In this document: positions 8,966 through 21,100 of the stretch, piece by piece
Position numbering within the stretch: the stretch's first letter is position 1
How the letters are laid out: each line of letters starts with the position of its first letter
Assembly (NCBI RefSeq): GCF_000350225.1
Contig: NW_005178981.1
Coordinates: 124,001 to 188,000, forward strand
DNA length: 64,000 nucleotides
Reading direction: 5' to 3'
Source: Chondrus crispus
Taxonomy: Eukaryota > Rhodophyta > Florideophyceae > Gigartinales > Gigartinaceae
The notes under the pieces: generated by a model
What the model saw: the letters and a program-made list of their open reading frames with translations, nothing else
Told to the model about the DNA's origin: nothing
Database searches by the model: none
Made by a program: the position numbers and the translations under genes

Positions 8966-10800
8966 ACTAGTACTTCCGTCAGTTCCGGGATTCCGGTACG
9001 TTTTGGGCATGTGTCAGTGCAGGTACGTAATGACAAAATACGGTTGGTACGGGCTGCATTCAACGAATATGCGTTTTTGGTACTGACTACGGAGCATGCC
9101 CCAAAACGTATCGGAATGGCCGGTTTTACCCCCTCGCAATTTCCGGTGGAACGATACGTTTTGGGCCGATTTGCACGGCGGCACCCCTATACGCGCTGGA
9201 TTTGCGACATTGCTGTGGGCAATTTCTGACCAAAATTTTGCCGGCGGCAGCGCGCAGCCAATAATTTGTCAGTGCGCAAAACTTAATTTTTGCCATGTCC
9301 CATTAGAGGCGCATGAGCAGTATTTTTAACTTCAATTTTATTACGTACCTGTAACGGAGCATGTGCAATACGTCAGAGGCCTCATACGTATGGGAATCGC
9401 TGGTGTATATACTACATCCAAGTTTAAAGCAAGCAAATGAATACGGCGTACATGATCGTGGGACATCTGCGCTCTAGCTATTTTTAGGCCTAGGGTGAAT
9501 ATGACACGAAAACCGACTGCCAACCAATTTCCGGGGAGGTCTTTTAGACCCATGCCGGGACGTTTTCGAGGGTGCTGTACCGGTACGTTTTCGAGGGGTG
9601 CTGCACAAGTACGTTTTGGAGGGGTGCTGTACAGGTACGTTTTCGAGGGGTGCTGTACCGGTACGTTTTCGAGAGGTGCTGCACAAGTACGTTTTCGAGG
9701 GGTGCTGTACCGGTACGTTTTCGAGGGATGCTGTACGGGTACGTTTTCGAGAGGTGCTGCACAAGTACGTTTTCGAGGGGTGCTGTGCCGGTACGATTTC
9801 GAGGGGTGCCGTACAGGTACGTTTTCGAGAGGTGCTGCGCGGGTACGTTGTCGAGGGGTGCTGTACATGTACGTTTAAGAGAGGCGCTGTACCGGTACGT
9901 TTTCGAGGTGTACTGTACAGGTACGTTCTGGAGAGGTGCCTCCCCTCCCGCTACGTTTTCGAGGGGTGCTGCACAGGTACGTTTTCGAGGGGTGCTGTAC
10001 CGGCACGTTTTGGAGAGGTGCTGCACAGGTACGTTTTCGAGGGGTGCTGTGCCGGTACGATTTCGAGGGGTGCCGTACAGGTACGTTTTCGAGGGGTGCT
10101 GTACAGGTACGTTTTCGAGGGGTGCCGCACAGGTCCGTTTTGGAAGATGCTGCACGGGTACGTTTTCGAGAGGTGCTGCACAGGTACCTTTTCCAGGGGT
10201 GCAGTGCCAGTACGTTTTCGAGGTGTACTGTACAGGTACGCTTTAGAGAGGTGCCCCCCCTCCCGCTACGTTTTCGAGGGTTGCTGCACAGGTACGTTTT
10301 CGAGGGGTGCTGTACCGGTAGGTTTTCGAGGTGTGCTGCACAGATACGTTTTCGAGGGGTGCTGTGCCGGTACGTTTTCGAGAGGTGCTGCACGGGTACG
10401 TTGTCGACGGGTGCTGTACATGTACGTTTAGGAAAGGTGCTGTACCGGTACGTTTTCGAGGTGTACTGTACAGGTACGTTTAGGAGAGGTGCCTCCCCTC
10501 CCGCTACGTTTTCGAGGGGTGCTGCACAGGTGCGTTTTCGAGGGGTGCTGTGCCGGTACGTTTTGGAGGGATGCTGTACAGGTACGTTTTCGAGAGGTGC
10601 TGTACTGGTACGTTTTCGATGGGTGCCGCACAGGTCCGTTTTCGAGGATGCTACACAGGTATGTTCTCGAGGCGTACCGTACGAGTACGTTTTCATGGGT
10701 GCTCTACTGGTAGAAGTGAAATGCCGGAGGAGATAGTTGTCTCATGGAACGGTAGGATTTTGTGTACATAATTGATGGGATGATGTTCTTTCGTTATTTG
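8960..10800 (+). mobile_element. Foldback-type element copy carrying a 26-bp minisatellite, interrupted at 10801 by R1
   Basis: Positions 8960-9553 and 10706-10800 match 61763-62345 and 62356-62450 at roughly 95 percent by eye, in the same order. In this copy a minisatellite occupies 9553-10710; in the other copy the join is only a few bases. Parts of it also occur inverted at 44854-45270, 61025-61400 and 61541-61760. The recurring core is ACGTTTTGGG, often preceded by GAT or GGT. No transposase frame is visible, so it is non-autonomous. It probably belongs to a foldback or long-terminal-inverted-repeat DNA transposon family. Confidence 0.65.
9553..10710 (+). repeat. Minisatellite, 26-bp unit, about 44 copies, with higher-order structure
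   Basis: The unit is TACGTTTTCGAGGGGTGCTG plus six more variable bases, period 26. A variant block containing GCCTCCCCTCCCGCTACG recurs near 9938, 10252 and 10491, giving higher-order units of about 240-315 bases. Because 26 is not a multiple of three and the unit has no stop in any frame on either strand, six long spurious frames arise with a 26-residue protein period. The core ACGTTTT matches the motif in the surrounding element, so the array probably grew from that element's own sequence. Confidence 0.9.
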
Positions 10801-11054
10801 TGTAGTACACTTGCGCGGAGGCGACGGTGCCACGGCTGCTGCCCCGGCGTACAGTGATCTCGGGTGTAAGCGCCAGCACAACCGTAAGAAGTTGTATTTA
10901 CAGCTGGTGGCCGGTGCGGAGAACAGTAATACTCCACCGGGTACACGTGTGTAATCCGTACGGTCATAAGTAGTAATTAGTAGTTAGTGGCACAAATATA
11001 TTAATTGTGTACAGTAGCTGGTATACAGTAGGTAACAGCTACTGTAGCGGGACA
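10801..11054 (+). repeat. R1 5' LTR
   Basis: Starts TGTAGTACAC exactly at the junction with foldback DNA. Its first 221 bases recur at 21341-21561. The right end is placed at a CA dinucleotide shortly before the primer-binding candidate and could be off by several bases, because the other LTR is truncated. Confidence 0.75.
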
Positions 11055-11061
11055 GGTGTCC

Positions 11062-11079
11062 TGGCGTCCCACTTAGGGG
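11062..11079 (+). other. R1 candidate primer-binding site
   Basis: TGGCGTCCCACTTAGGGG begins with TGG, as expected for complementarity to a tRNA 3' CCA end, a few bases after the proposed LTR end. The primer tRNA is not identified. Confidence 0.4.
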
Positions 11080-11740
11080 TTAAAACCGGGGGCACCTGCC
11101 CCGTCCCAGAAAAGAGGAGGCAGACTCGCCTCCCTTCCCTTTACGGCTAATTGCTATCCCGTACCGGTTTCCATTTTAGTCTCAGGCTTCTAACCTGTGA
11201 CCGGCCGTCCGGATCTAACACCACCGACCGGCTGCGCGTCACCGGCCACGTGAGCCTTCCCTCTTTTTGAGTCCTTCCGTACGGTTTGCGTTCGCGCGTG
11301 GGTTACCCAGCGGCGCGCGCTCCCTTACCTCTAACCCCCCTCGTTTCCGAGTGGTCGGGACGAAGGTAGTTATAGCACATTTTGGTACTCTTGTGGAGGG
11401 CATAACTACAGAGGTTAAGCACGCACTGGATCACCTGCGCGAGCAATTACCGATCGGATTGAAAGAGGTCGAAAATCACCGCGTCGATCGCCAGTGATGA
11501 TCGACGATGAACCGTGCGGATTGCGCCGGAGAAGATACCGCCTCCGGGCGAGCAAGTACCCGCAGTGGCAGAGGCGCACAGCGCCCCCGGATCGACAATC
11601 CGGAAGCCCTGCTACGCCCGCCGTCTACCAGGGGCCAGAAGAACCCTTCCGTTTCGGACACCACCGCCGGGCTACCGGCTGGTGGGGGTAACCGCGTATA
11701 AGTACTGTACGACGCGTTACTCCCGCGACTACAAACCTGG

Positions 11741-13955
11741 ATGGAGGATTTCCTCGCTGAGGAACTACCTCAGGTCGTCCAGGTTTGCCTCGACCGCACG
11801 GCACCAAGACTGGTGGCGGAGCATGCGGACACCGCGCTCAGCGCCCTGCTGGACGAGAAGATCGCCACCTCGTACGCGACGAGGTGGTGGCAGCGCTCGC
11901 CGCGGGGGAGGACGAATCTCCGACCGCATTGGCTCTAAAGGGAGCTATTAGCTCCGCCGTGGCCATCCGTCTGGCCACGACATTTACCGAAACGGGAGGG
12001 GCGGTACCGCCGCCGGCGCCGCGCCATGAAACCGTTCCGGTCTCAAGCTTTAATATCGCTGATCCGATCGGCGCCGTACCGGGATTGATAGAATGGACCC
12101 TCACCCGGAGGGCAGAGCCATCTATCTCCCAACTGTCCACAGTGCTACAGGGAGGACCACAGAAAATGTCCTGCCCATACTCGCCGGTACGGGCGACCCC
12201 CGCGGGACAGACAACCGCCTGGGGCTCCCCGAGACAGAGAATCGGGACCCGTACCGGTTGAGCAGAAGACGTGCACCCGGCACGCACAGGACCGAAGCGG
12301 AATACACCCGGTATTCCGACGCAGAAGACCCCCGTCACAGGACGGATGAAGACCGCGAGGGACGCCGCTGGCGATACCGCGACAACCGCGAGGCACGCCA
12401 CGGGCGATACCGCGATGCCGGAGGGGGAGGATACCCCTCCGATGATGACCCATCCGGTTCGGAAGACTCTCGCAGGCGGGGCCACAGGGCACGCCGCGAT
12501 AGAAGCCGAGACCGTCACCGGCACGACCCGTCCGACTCGGAAGACTACCACACCGAGTCGGATGAGGAGCGTCGTCGCTCGAGCAGACACCGCCGGGCTG
12601 CCCCGAAGAGCGACGAGCGACGGCCCACGGTAATCAGGCCCCTCAATGACCTGTTTACCAAGGCCGTCAACTACAAGACCTACCGCCTGGAACGGTGTAG
12701 CTTGCGCTACGACTCTACAGTAGCGCGGCACATTAACCGTTACCGGAAGAAACTGGATGTGCAGATGAGGTCCCACACGTTCAGCGGTCAAGATCCGATT
12801 GCGGTATTGGGCTTCCTCGCACGCCTCAAGATGGCGTGCGACCACAACGGGATTACCGAAGGAGCCGCCGTGTGGTGCTTCCAATTCTACATGACCGGGC
12901 AGGCTCACGCCTTACTCCAGTCCCGTCTCAATGGAAACACCATGGCGGTTGACGTGGAGCGGCGCGAGCTGCTCCGGACATACCCACAGGTGGTCAACTT
13001 TCTGTTGCGCACCTATGCTACCGACGAGGTAATTTCTGAAGCGGTTGGGGATGTGACCACCTTTCTTCAAAGTTCAAACGTGACGGAGGAGGTCTACAGT
13101 AACCACCTCTGGGACAAGGCACTCCGCTGCGGTACGGTATTCTCCGACAGGCGGTTGAAGTTCCTGTTCGTAGAGGGGTTACTGCCCGCCACGTGCGCGC
13201 AGGTTCGTAATTACCTCGCCACGCACCCGGATGTGGACTACCAATCCGTCGCTCGCTATGCGCAAGCGATCGGGGAAACCAATCGGACGTCGCGTCGCCA
13301 AGGGATGTCAGCCATGGCTCACCGAGAGCTGTCCGGAGCGGCTAGAATATTCGACCGCACCGCAAGGACGAGGCCCGTGCTGTCGGTTGAGTCGGTATCC
13401 AACATCCCGACGGCCGGGGGATTTGCTGAAGAAGCAATCCTGGCCGTGACGGACCAAACCGCCACGCCGACCTCGATGCGCTCGCCACCGACGAGTTATT
13501 ATCCGTCGCCGGCAGCCTCGACGGCGAACGCCCCAGTTCCACCCGCCAACTCTGGCGACGTGCGCACAGGACCGTACGGGAGGCAAGGGCAGGATCCACG
13601 CGTCCGGTTCTCCGGCGGGAGATTTCCCGGACCGCCACCGTACCGGTTCTGTCTTGACACCACGCACCGACAAGAGGAGTGCCCCGTCGTTGCCGATGCC
13701 AGCCTGCGGGCCAAGCTTCTGGAGGCACGAGAGGCCAACTACCAGAAGCTTCGCATCCGGCAAGGCCTCCGCCCGGGATCCCCGTTCAACCGCCAGGGGC
13801 CGTCCGCTTGGCGAAACCAGCGTCAAACGGCCCCCGCGGGCGACAACGTGGTCGAGGAACCGCACCCCGAACATACCAAAGACCACATGGCGCAAGCCGC
13901 GGATGAAATCCGCGAGGACTTGCTGCTGACGGGGGAAGCCGGGGAGGACGCGTAG
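11741..13955 (+). pseudogene. R1 gag, frameshifted in its 5' third
   Basis: Gag-like sequence passes through three frames: one ending near 11880, a second near 11880-12090, and a third from the ATG at 12093 to the TAG at 13953-13955 (620 residues). Gag forms the particle and binds the RNA. The third-frame part has an Arg/Asp/Ser-rich region, a capsid-like helical core (about residues 190-430), a Pro-rich tail, and a degenerate zinc knuckle, FCLDTTHRQEEC, where the first Cys of CX2CX4HX4C is missing. R3 gag shares the capsid arrangement. Protease continues in the -1 frame relative to this frame. The sequence 11055-11740 is leader or decayed gag. Confidence 0.75.
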
Positions 13956-14119
13956 AGGCGACGACGTCTCTCCCCGTGCCCAGCCTCAGAAGCTTAGGCA
14001 CCCCCGATCCGGCTGCGCCAGTGGAAGCGCAGCCGGATAACCGAACGGAAGTCCAGGTCATCTGCTTCTTCAAGAAGCAGAATTAAAAGATCTCCGCGAC
14101 GGTTGGTCAGAAGCAGGCG

Positions 14120-14488
14120 TTGATGGTCACCATCACGCCAGTGCTTGACTCAGGAGCCGGCCCGAACCTCATCCATTTACGGTGTGTCGCCGAGTCGTGG
14201 CGACCATCGATAAAACCGGTTTGGATCCCAGCGCTCATCGACTCATCAAACCGCGCGATGAAGGCACTAGGAGAAATCCCCCTGCTCGTCCGAATCGGTG
14301 AGTTTGTGGCGCGCGTCCCGTTCCTGGTAGTCACGAGTCTCGCCGTGGACTGTATCCTCGGTACGACTTTCCTGGATCGCCACGTCAAGGCGATCCTCCC
14401 ACCGCAACGGAAGGTCGTGTTCCACGACGCGCCACCCGTGGCGTTGGTCGGAGCAACCCCCTCGAGGCACGACCGCAAGATGGCCTAG
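14120..14488 (+). pseudogene. R1 aspartic protease segment
   Basis: LDSGAGPNLIHL near 14146 holds the retropepsin active-site triad DSG, and a downstream hydrophobic ILG motif fits the fold. Retropepsin cleaves the Gag-Pol precursor. The frame is -1 relative to gag and is closed by a TAG at 14486-14488. The same frame resumes into reverse transcriptase, so this TAG separates protease from polymerase and probably inactivates the element unless read through. The first codon is not ATG. Confidence 0.75.
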
Positions 14489-14539
14489 AGGAGCACCGCA
14501 CAACAACTACCGCCGTCGGATAAACCCGAACGGAAGCAG

Positions 14540-16885
14540 GTGGCGTTCCCCGCCAACACACCGTCACGGAAGATCCGCCTCGTCAGAGGGGTGACAATTC
14601 CCCCGATGACGCAGGCCATGGTGAGGGTCGCCACGCCGGTATGGGGGCTATGTTTTTTACAGAACTCCCCAAAAACCGCGCACAAGAGTATGACCCTCAT
14701 GGCACAGGGGGTCATGGATGTTGCCCCCCAAAACCCGTTCTCGGTAATGCTCAGCAATTTTGGGCATCGCTCGGTTCACATCCCGAAGCATACCGTAGTC
14801 GGACTGGCTCTTCCGTCGCCCACTCACATCCTGACCCTTGGCGACTCGGCCGCGGAAGCGGCCGAAGCTAAGGAAGGGGGAGGGATATTTAATTCCAACC
14901 TCTCAACCGCAAAGGATGGCGCGGAAGAAGCCGCCGACAACCGTACGGATAAGGGCGGGGCTGAACAAGGCACGGCGCCCAAGGCGCCCCTCGAGGCGGC
15001 TGGAACGGATAAACCCGAAGACACCGCCGCCCCTGAGGAGGACCCCAACGCCGGGCAAGAGGACGTCCACATCGGTGCCGAGGACGGGGAGGTACGCTCG
15101 GATGTCCTCGAGGTACTGTCCGAATTCAAGGGGATGTGGACCGGCCAGCGGGGAAAAATCGGGGCCACGAAGCACCAGATTGAGCTCAAGCCCGGTGCTC
15201 GCCCGATTTACCAGGCGCCTTACCGCGCTGGACCAACTGCACGGGAAAAAGAGAAAACGGAGATCGACCGCATGCTCCGGGCAGGGGTAATCGAACCCGC
15301 CACGGCCGAATGGGCAAGCCCCGTGGTATTCGTCCCTAAAAAGGATGGTACCATGCGGTTCTGTGTCGACTACAGAAAGCTCAACGCAGTCACTGTTCGG
15401 GATTCCTATCCGTTGCCGAGGATGGACGAGTGCATCGATTCCCTCGGCGACGCTACTGTCTTTACCACGCTGGATTGCAACACCGGGTATTGGCAAGTAG
15501 AAATCGCCGAGGAGGACCGCGACAAGACGACGTTCGCGTCGCACTGCGGGTTGTACCATTTCCTCCGCATGCCGTTCGGTTTGAAGAATTCCCCCGCCAC
15601 CTTCCAGCGGGCCGTCGACATTATACTGTCGCGGGTAAAATGGGAAACCGCACTGGTCTACCTGGATGATGTGATCATCTACTCCAAGACCGTAACGGAA
15701 CACTTCGCGCACGTCCGCGAGGTTTTGCGCCTTCTGCGGGACGCGGGCGTGTCGCTGAAGCTGTCGAAGTGCGCCTTCTTCGACACCTCGGTCACCTACC
15801 TGGGGCATGTGATCCGACCAGGTAGGTTGGAGGTCGAGCGCCGCAACGTGATCGCCATCGAGCGCGCTCGAACTCCCCAGAACCGGACGGAATTGCGATC
15901 CTTCTTAGGAATGTGCAACGTGTACCGTCGGTTCGTGAAGGGCTTCGCGAAAATAGCCGCTCCGCTAAACCGGAAGACGGGGAAAAATCAACCCTTCGAG
16001 TTTGAGGTTCTTACCGATGAGGAATACGAGGCGTTCGTGGAACTCGAGAAGCGCCTCGTGTCCCCACCGATCCTCGCTCTACCCCGTTACGGAAAGAAAT
16101 ACACCCTGGATACGGACGCTTGCGCGTACCAGGTCGGCTGTGCCCTATTACAGGAGCAGCCGAGCGGTGACCGCTTACTGATCGGGTATTGGAGCCGGGC
16201 TCTAACCGACGCCGAGAAAAATTACACCACCACCGAGAAGGAGTGCCTTGCTGTCGTGTGGAGCATCCTCACGCTTCGACCATATCTATATGGGAACACG
16301 TTCGACCTCCGTACGGATCACGAGGCCCTCCGATGGGTCCTCAACCTGGCGGATAGCTCCGGCCGGCTAGCGCGCTGGCGTCTCCGCCTAGCCGAGTACG
16401 AATACGACGTACAGTACCGACCGGGTATTAAGCACCAACTGGCGGATGTTGTATCACGCCTCCGAGTTGACGGCGCAACCTCCGAGCCGGTTGACGACGA
16501 AGTCCCGTGTTTCGCGGTACAATGGCAAGAGGAGGAGCATAACCCCCGCCAAGGTACCGTACAATGGGAGACCCCCGTCGACCCGGGGAGAGCTGAGCAC
16601 GCGTTCGCAGTTATACCCGAAGAACGCGACGTCTCATCCGTAACGGTGGAAGAGTTCCTTCGGGAGCAGGCCGAAGACCCCTTCTGTACGGCGGCCGCCG
16701 AGACCGTGGGGAACCCAGACTCGCGCCACGACGTCGACCGATACGGGTTCGTCGTCCGCAAGTCCCCCCTCGATGGGACCCTGCAGCGGGTTGTACCGAA
16801 ACGGCTCAGGGCGAAGATATTATACCTCGCCCATCATCCCCGCCTGGCAGGACACCCGGGCGGTAAGAGGATGTATTATACCCTC
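14540..16885 (+). CDS. R1 reverse transcriptase-RNase H and start of integrase
   Basis: One frame carries a spacer rich in Ala/Glu, then reverse transcriptase with WASPVVFVPKKDG, FCVDYRKLN, MPFGLKNSPATFQ and the catalytic YLDD near 15659. RNase H follows with DTDACAYQVGCALLQ, EKECLAVVWSI and RTDHEALRW. The first half of the integrase zinc-binding motif (HHPRLAGHPGG) is near 16830. The product copies element RNA into DNA. Around 16870-16890 a small deletion shifts the frame just before the CX2C pair, and the rest of integrase lies in another frame. Codon use and GC content are higher than in R2. Confidence 0.9.
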
Positions 16886-16887
16886 AT

Positions 16888-18126
16888 ATGGCCAACGACG
16901 CCTTCAGTACCGTACGGAATTGCGCCTCGTGCGCCGCCACCCGGGGAACCCTGGTGCGGCATCAGAAGAACCTCAAGCTATTCCCAGCGGCAGGGCCGCT
17001 GGATTTCGTCGCCATGGACCTGCTGGGTCCTTTACCGAAGACGGCGCACGGGAATCGCCACGTGCTAGTCAAGACCGACCGGTTTACGAAGCTGACGCGC
17101 AGCATCCCGTTACGGACAACCACCGCGTCGGTTGTGGCAAACACCTTCCTGGACAATTGGGTCTACGTATACGGCGCACCTCGTTACGTGCTATCCGATA
17201 ACGGACCACAATTTGCCGCCAAGTTCTTCGACGCGGTGTGCGCCTTTCTGGGGGTGAGGCACTACCTGACTACCGCCTATTACCCCCAGACAAATGGGCA
17301 AACCGAACGGTTCAACCGCACACTGGTGCAGCGCCTCCGACACTATGTCGAGGAGCATCAGAGGGACTGGGACGAGTACATCCAGCCCCTGACCTTCGCG
17401 TATAACACGCAGGTCCACCGTTCAACGGGGACAACCCCGTTCGACCTGGTGCTGACGCGACCAACGTCCGGATTGGCACTGCCCGGTACTGTACCGCAGG
17501 ACGCCGGATCCCACACGGAAGACCCGCGGACCCCTGTACAGTACAAGCGCGCGACTTTGCAGAAACTCCGGGATGCCCTCGAGCCCACGCGGGTGAAACT
17601 AACCGCGGCGCAGAGGAGGTACAAAGCCGACTTCGATAAGAAGGTGCGCTTCCGTCCGGTCATCGCGGTGGGATACTTTGTCTACGTGGACCGTCCACCG
17701 CGGCCGTTGACGAGAGCCGAGCGGGGAGACCTGCCAAGCGACGGAGGAGTACCCTCTGTCAAGCTCTTACCGAAAACGGAAGGCCCGTTTCGGGTCCGAT
17801 CCGCTACGGAGGCCACAGTGGTCGTCGACCAAGACGGGGTCTCGAACCGCGTGAGCATCGATCGGGTAACCAAGATGCCGCGGGGACCCCACGACCCTAC
17901 TGTGCCCGCACCGACGACGGACCCGCCGGCGGGAACACCCGAACCGCCAGCCGAGTACGTGGTTGACCACTTGGTCGCCCACCGGGAGACCCGCAGCGGC
18001 AGCCAGTACAAGGTCCGCTGGTATGGTTTTACCCCAGCGGACGATACCTGGGAACCCGCCGAAGGCCTCCCGCAACCCTTCATGGACCGCTTCTGGCGCG
18101 CGCGGGCAACCGCGCGCCACCGCTAA
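16888..18126 (+). CDS. R1 integrase catalytic core and chromodomain (frame-shifted from the preceding part)
   Basis: This frame supplies the CX2C pair (NCASCAA), then the DDE core: AMDLLGPLP with the first Asp, LSDNGPQFAAKFF with the second, and the Glu in QTNGQTERFNRTL. After a GPF/Y-like segment comes a chromodomain near 17950-18080 (EYVVDHLV..., KVRWYGF, DTWEP), which in chromoviruses can direct insertion to particular chromatin. All three acidic catalytic residues are present. The separation from the N-terminal zinc motif by a frameshift makes it non-functional in this copy. Confidence 0.9.
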   Translation: MANDAFSTVRNCASCAATRGTLVRHQKNLKLFPAAGPLDFVAMDLLGPLPKTAHGNRHVLVKTDRFTKLTRSIPLRTTTASVVANTFLDNWVYVYGAPRYVLSDNGPQFAAKFFDAVCAFLGVRHYLTTAYYPQTNGQTERFNRTLVQRLRHYVEEHQRDWDEYIQPLTFAYNTQVHRSTGTTPFDLVLTRPTSGLALPGTVPQDAGSHTEDPRTPVQYKRATLQKLRDALEPTRVKLTAAQRRYKADFDKKVRFRPVIAVGYFVYVDRPPRPLTRAERGDLPSDGGVPSVKLLPKTEGPFRVRSATEATVVVDQDGVSNRVSIDRVTKMPRGPHDPTVPAPTTDPPAGTPEPPAEYVVDHLVAHRETRSGSQYKVRWYGFTPADDTWEPAEGLPQPFMDRFWRARATARHR

Positions 18127-21100
18127 AACCGCACCGGAAAGACCCGGCGCGCATGGAATGGACCCGCTGGTGGGGCGACCCGACGCGGCGATGGCCAAGG
18201 AAACCCTCGAGCGGGCTTCGTCTCACCCCCCTCGGGGTGGATAAAATTGTAGCCCTCTTCCGAGCCCGGGTTACCACAAGGGAGACAAGACCGAACGGGG
18301 GGTACCGACGGAAATACCGTCAAGGCGAGCCCTCGTCGGCGGCTCAAGAGCGGGGTAAATCGCGACCGAACTGGTAGCAGAGCAAGGAACCGGGTGTGTG
18401 TGGCCCTCAGAGCACGGGCGGCGGGTCCAAATACGACCGATTTTGGAGACCGCCCAATCGGAGCTCGTCAAACCGCCGAGAAGCCACCCGCCGCAAGGAA
18501 AAAGCAGGCAGAAATTACTAAGGAAAAGGCCGATTTCCCCGCAAGTCGCTGGTGGGGATGCCCCCCGGGTGGCGCAGAGGGGGACGGGAACCTGCCCCTG
18601 CGACGACCCGCCACGAACACGACACCGTGCGGTCCCTCGCCCCGCGAACCACGGTACACGCCGGCCCCTTCAAGACCGACCGGGCAGCTCGGGGAAACCC
18701 GCAGTGGCACCCCCGACCAGACCGCCGAGGCGATCCCACCTCCGTGGACGACCCCGGGGGGACGTGCTACAGGCCGCCCATAACCGCTTACTCACTACCG
18801 CATGGCGCGCGGGCGACCGCGCGCAACCATTGCCCCGTGCCGGATTAACCCGGCGCAGAAGGGCCCTGGACGGCAAGGAGGCGACCCCGGTCGCCGGCTT
18901 TTAATTAAGCCCAAAGGGGGGCTACGTTTTTCCTCCTAGAACGGTGGGAAAAAATCGTAGCTCCCTCCCGTTAACGGCATTGTACTCCCCGGGTCTGCCC
19001 GCGTCCGGAGGTCCCAAGACGGAAAACCGACTTTGGGAAGGCACAGGCGGATTTGGAATCCGGAACTGTAAAACCCTGTTTCTGCTCGTTTTTTACAGTT
19101 TCCTTTCGTTTCCAAAGCGCGCCTCCGCGGAAAGTGGCAACCGCAGGACTTACCGACCGGTTTTGGACGAACGGCAGAGCGTACCGCCGCCGGGAGCTCC
19201 CCGGCGACTGCACGGACATGCTGGCGGTCACACACCCCGCTGTCTCGCGGGTGAAAGAGCGCCGTTTTTGGAAAAACGGCCAGCCCTCCGGGGCTGGGGG
19301 AAAAAAAATTCCGCGCGACCGGCTAGGCCTTGCCCGGCGCAGGCGGAAGCCGCCTAACGACATTGTTTGGCCATTCCGTACGGTTTGGGTGACGCAGGTT
19401 GCTCCGCTGCCCCTGCAGACCCGAATTTCCGCCTGGTCCTTCACGAGGACACAGTACCGGAAAAAGGGCCACGTTTTTCCCTCTAGCAAGTAGGGAAAAA
19501 TCGTAACCCCATTCCGAGAACGGATTCGGCCTCCTGAGGTCGTTGCCGACCCAGGGGTGTCAAAACATGGAAGACCCCATTTGGAAACTAGAATGGTTTC
19601 TGCTCGTTTGCTGTAGTTTCTTCCAGTTTCCAAACTAGAGTCACTGGGAAGTGGTGTACCGAACGGTTCTTGCCTGCCTTTCGGATGGCAGAGGCGCGTA
19701 GCCCACCGGGAGGGCGCGCGACGTACCGTGACGGACTGTGCGGTGACGCCTCCGCAAATTTATGGAGGAAAACTAAGAGGAGATCTTGGAAAAACGGCCA
19801 GCCCTTTCGGGGGTGAAGTCGAAAGTGAGGATTTCTCCCGCTGTTTACGCGCTGCTCTACCCCTCGCATGAGGCGAAACGGCCCCACGGGGGTAGCCGGC
19901 AAACTGTACGGTCATGGGTGAAGCAGGCCACCCTACAGTACCCCCGGGACTGAGTTCTCGCTCAGTCGCCCGAGGGACTACTGTATGCAGTCAGGGCCGA
20001 CAAGTTGCCCGCCATGAAAATGAGGAAAATTTGTAGCCCCCTCCTGAGGACGGCACCGCCCTCAAGGTACCAGCCCGGGCATGGGGGTGCCGGCGCCGTC
20101 AAACGGTCAAGGATAAACTCCCTGTGGGGAGCCCAGGGGCGGGGTGAGCCGCAACCAAGCGGGGTACAGACCCCGGATCCGCGCATGTGTGGCCCTCAGC
20201 GCACGGGCGGCGGGTTAAAAACCCACCGATTTTGGGGAGCACCCAATAAGAGCTCGTCAAAAAAGCAAAACGCCACCCGCCGCACGGAAAATTCAGGCAC
20301 GTTTTACGAAGAAAAACGCCCAATTTACCGCAAACCGTCGGTGGGGATGGGCATCTCGTGCTGCGCAGGGACGGGAAACCACCTTCATACGACCGCGCCG
20401 CACCCACTGGGAGGTCATCCACTGCGGCCCGCGCGGTCGGAGGGGCACCGAGACCGACAGGAAAACTTCGGAGACCCGTGGGAGCCAGGAGAAGAAGAAG
20501 AGGAGACAAATTACCGTAACGGAGGGGGCTTCGAGTCGCTACCCTCACCGCCCCGGTCGACCTTAATCGCGGTGCTGACGCTTGGTGGAGGGTTGAGACC
20601 TCGCGAGCGTCGCGGCCACAGGGTCGGTCTCAACCGCACGAAAGGACTGTATCCTCGGACCCTGTGAGTGTGGCCGACGTTCGGGATTGACCGCCATGCG
20701 GGAGCGTTTCTGCAACCACGGCATGGTCCGTACGGAGACACCGTTGCCCAGAAAGCCCCCGGTTATCCGCTTGTGGGAGATAATCTCCCGGCCTCGTCAC
20801 TGAGCCGCCCACGGGGCTTTATGTACCGACGGGCGGAGCAAGCCGGAGCCCCCATATAGAAAAAAATATATATATAGGAGGACAGCGGGACCCGGGAGAG
20901 AAGGATACGCGGGGCCGACGAGAGGACACGAAGGAGAAAGGAAGCACACCGTTTGTCGGCAGAGGGCCACGCTCAAGGGCCGGGAAAGCCGTGTATCGGT
21001 TATGCCCCCGCGCCAGCTCCCAGGTACCTCGCTGGCTCATCCAGGTGGGGAGTCCGCGTTTCCGCGGCCGTCTCGTCAACCTGGAGACAGGGGACCGGAA

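Noticed and set aside
8315..9229. 304-codon frame on the + strand
   Set aside because: It runs through the A-run/palindrome minisatellite and foldback DNA. The related copy at 61.8 kb does not preserve it as a protein, and composition follows the repeat.
9553..10710. Regularly spaced repeats resembling a CRISPR array
   Set aside because: The units are contiguous with no unique spacers, there are no cas genes, and the context is eukaryotic.
9341..10771. Many long overlapping frames on both strands (up to 277 codons)
   Set aside because: Produced by a 26-bp unit without stops in any frame; the encoded repeat period is 26 residues in every frame.
11838..12908. 356-codon minus-strand frame
   Set aside because: Shadow of R1 gag on a GC-rich strand; low-complexity Val/Ala/Gly composition and no motif.
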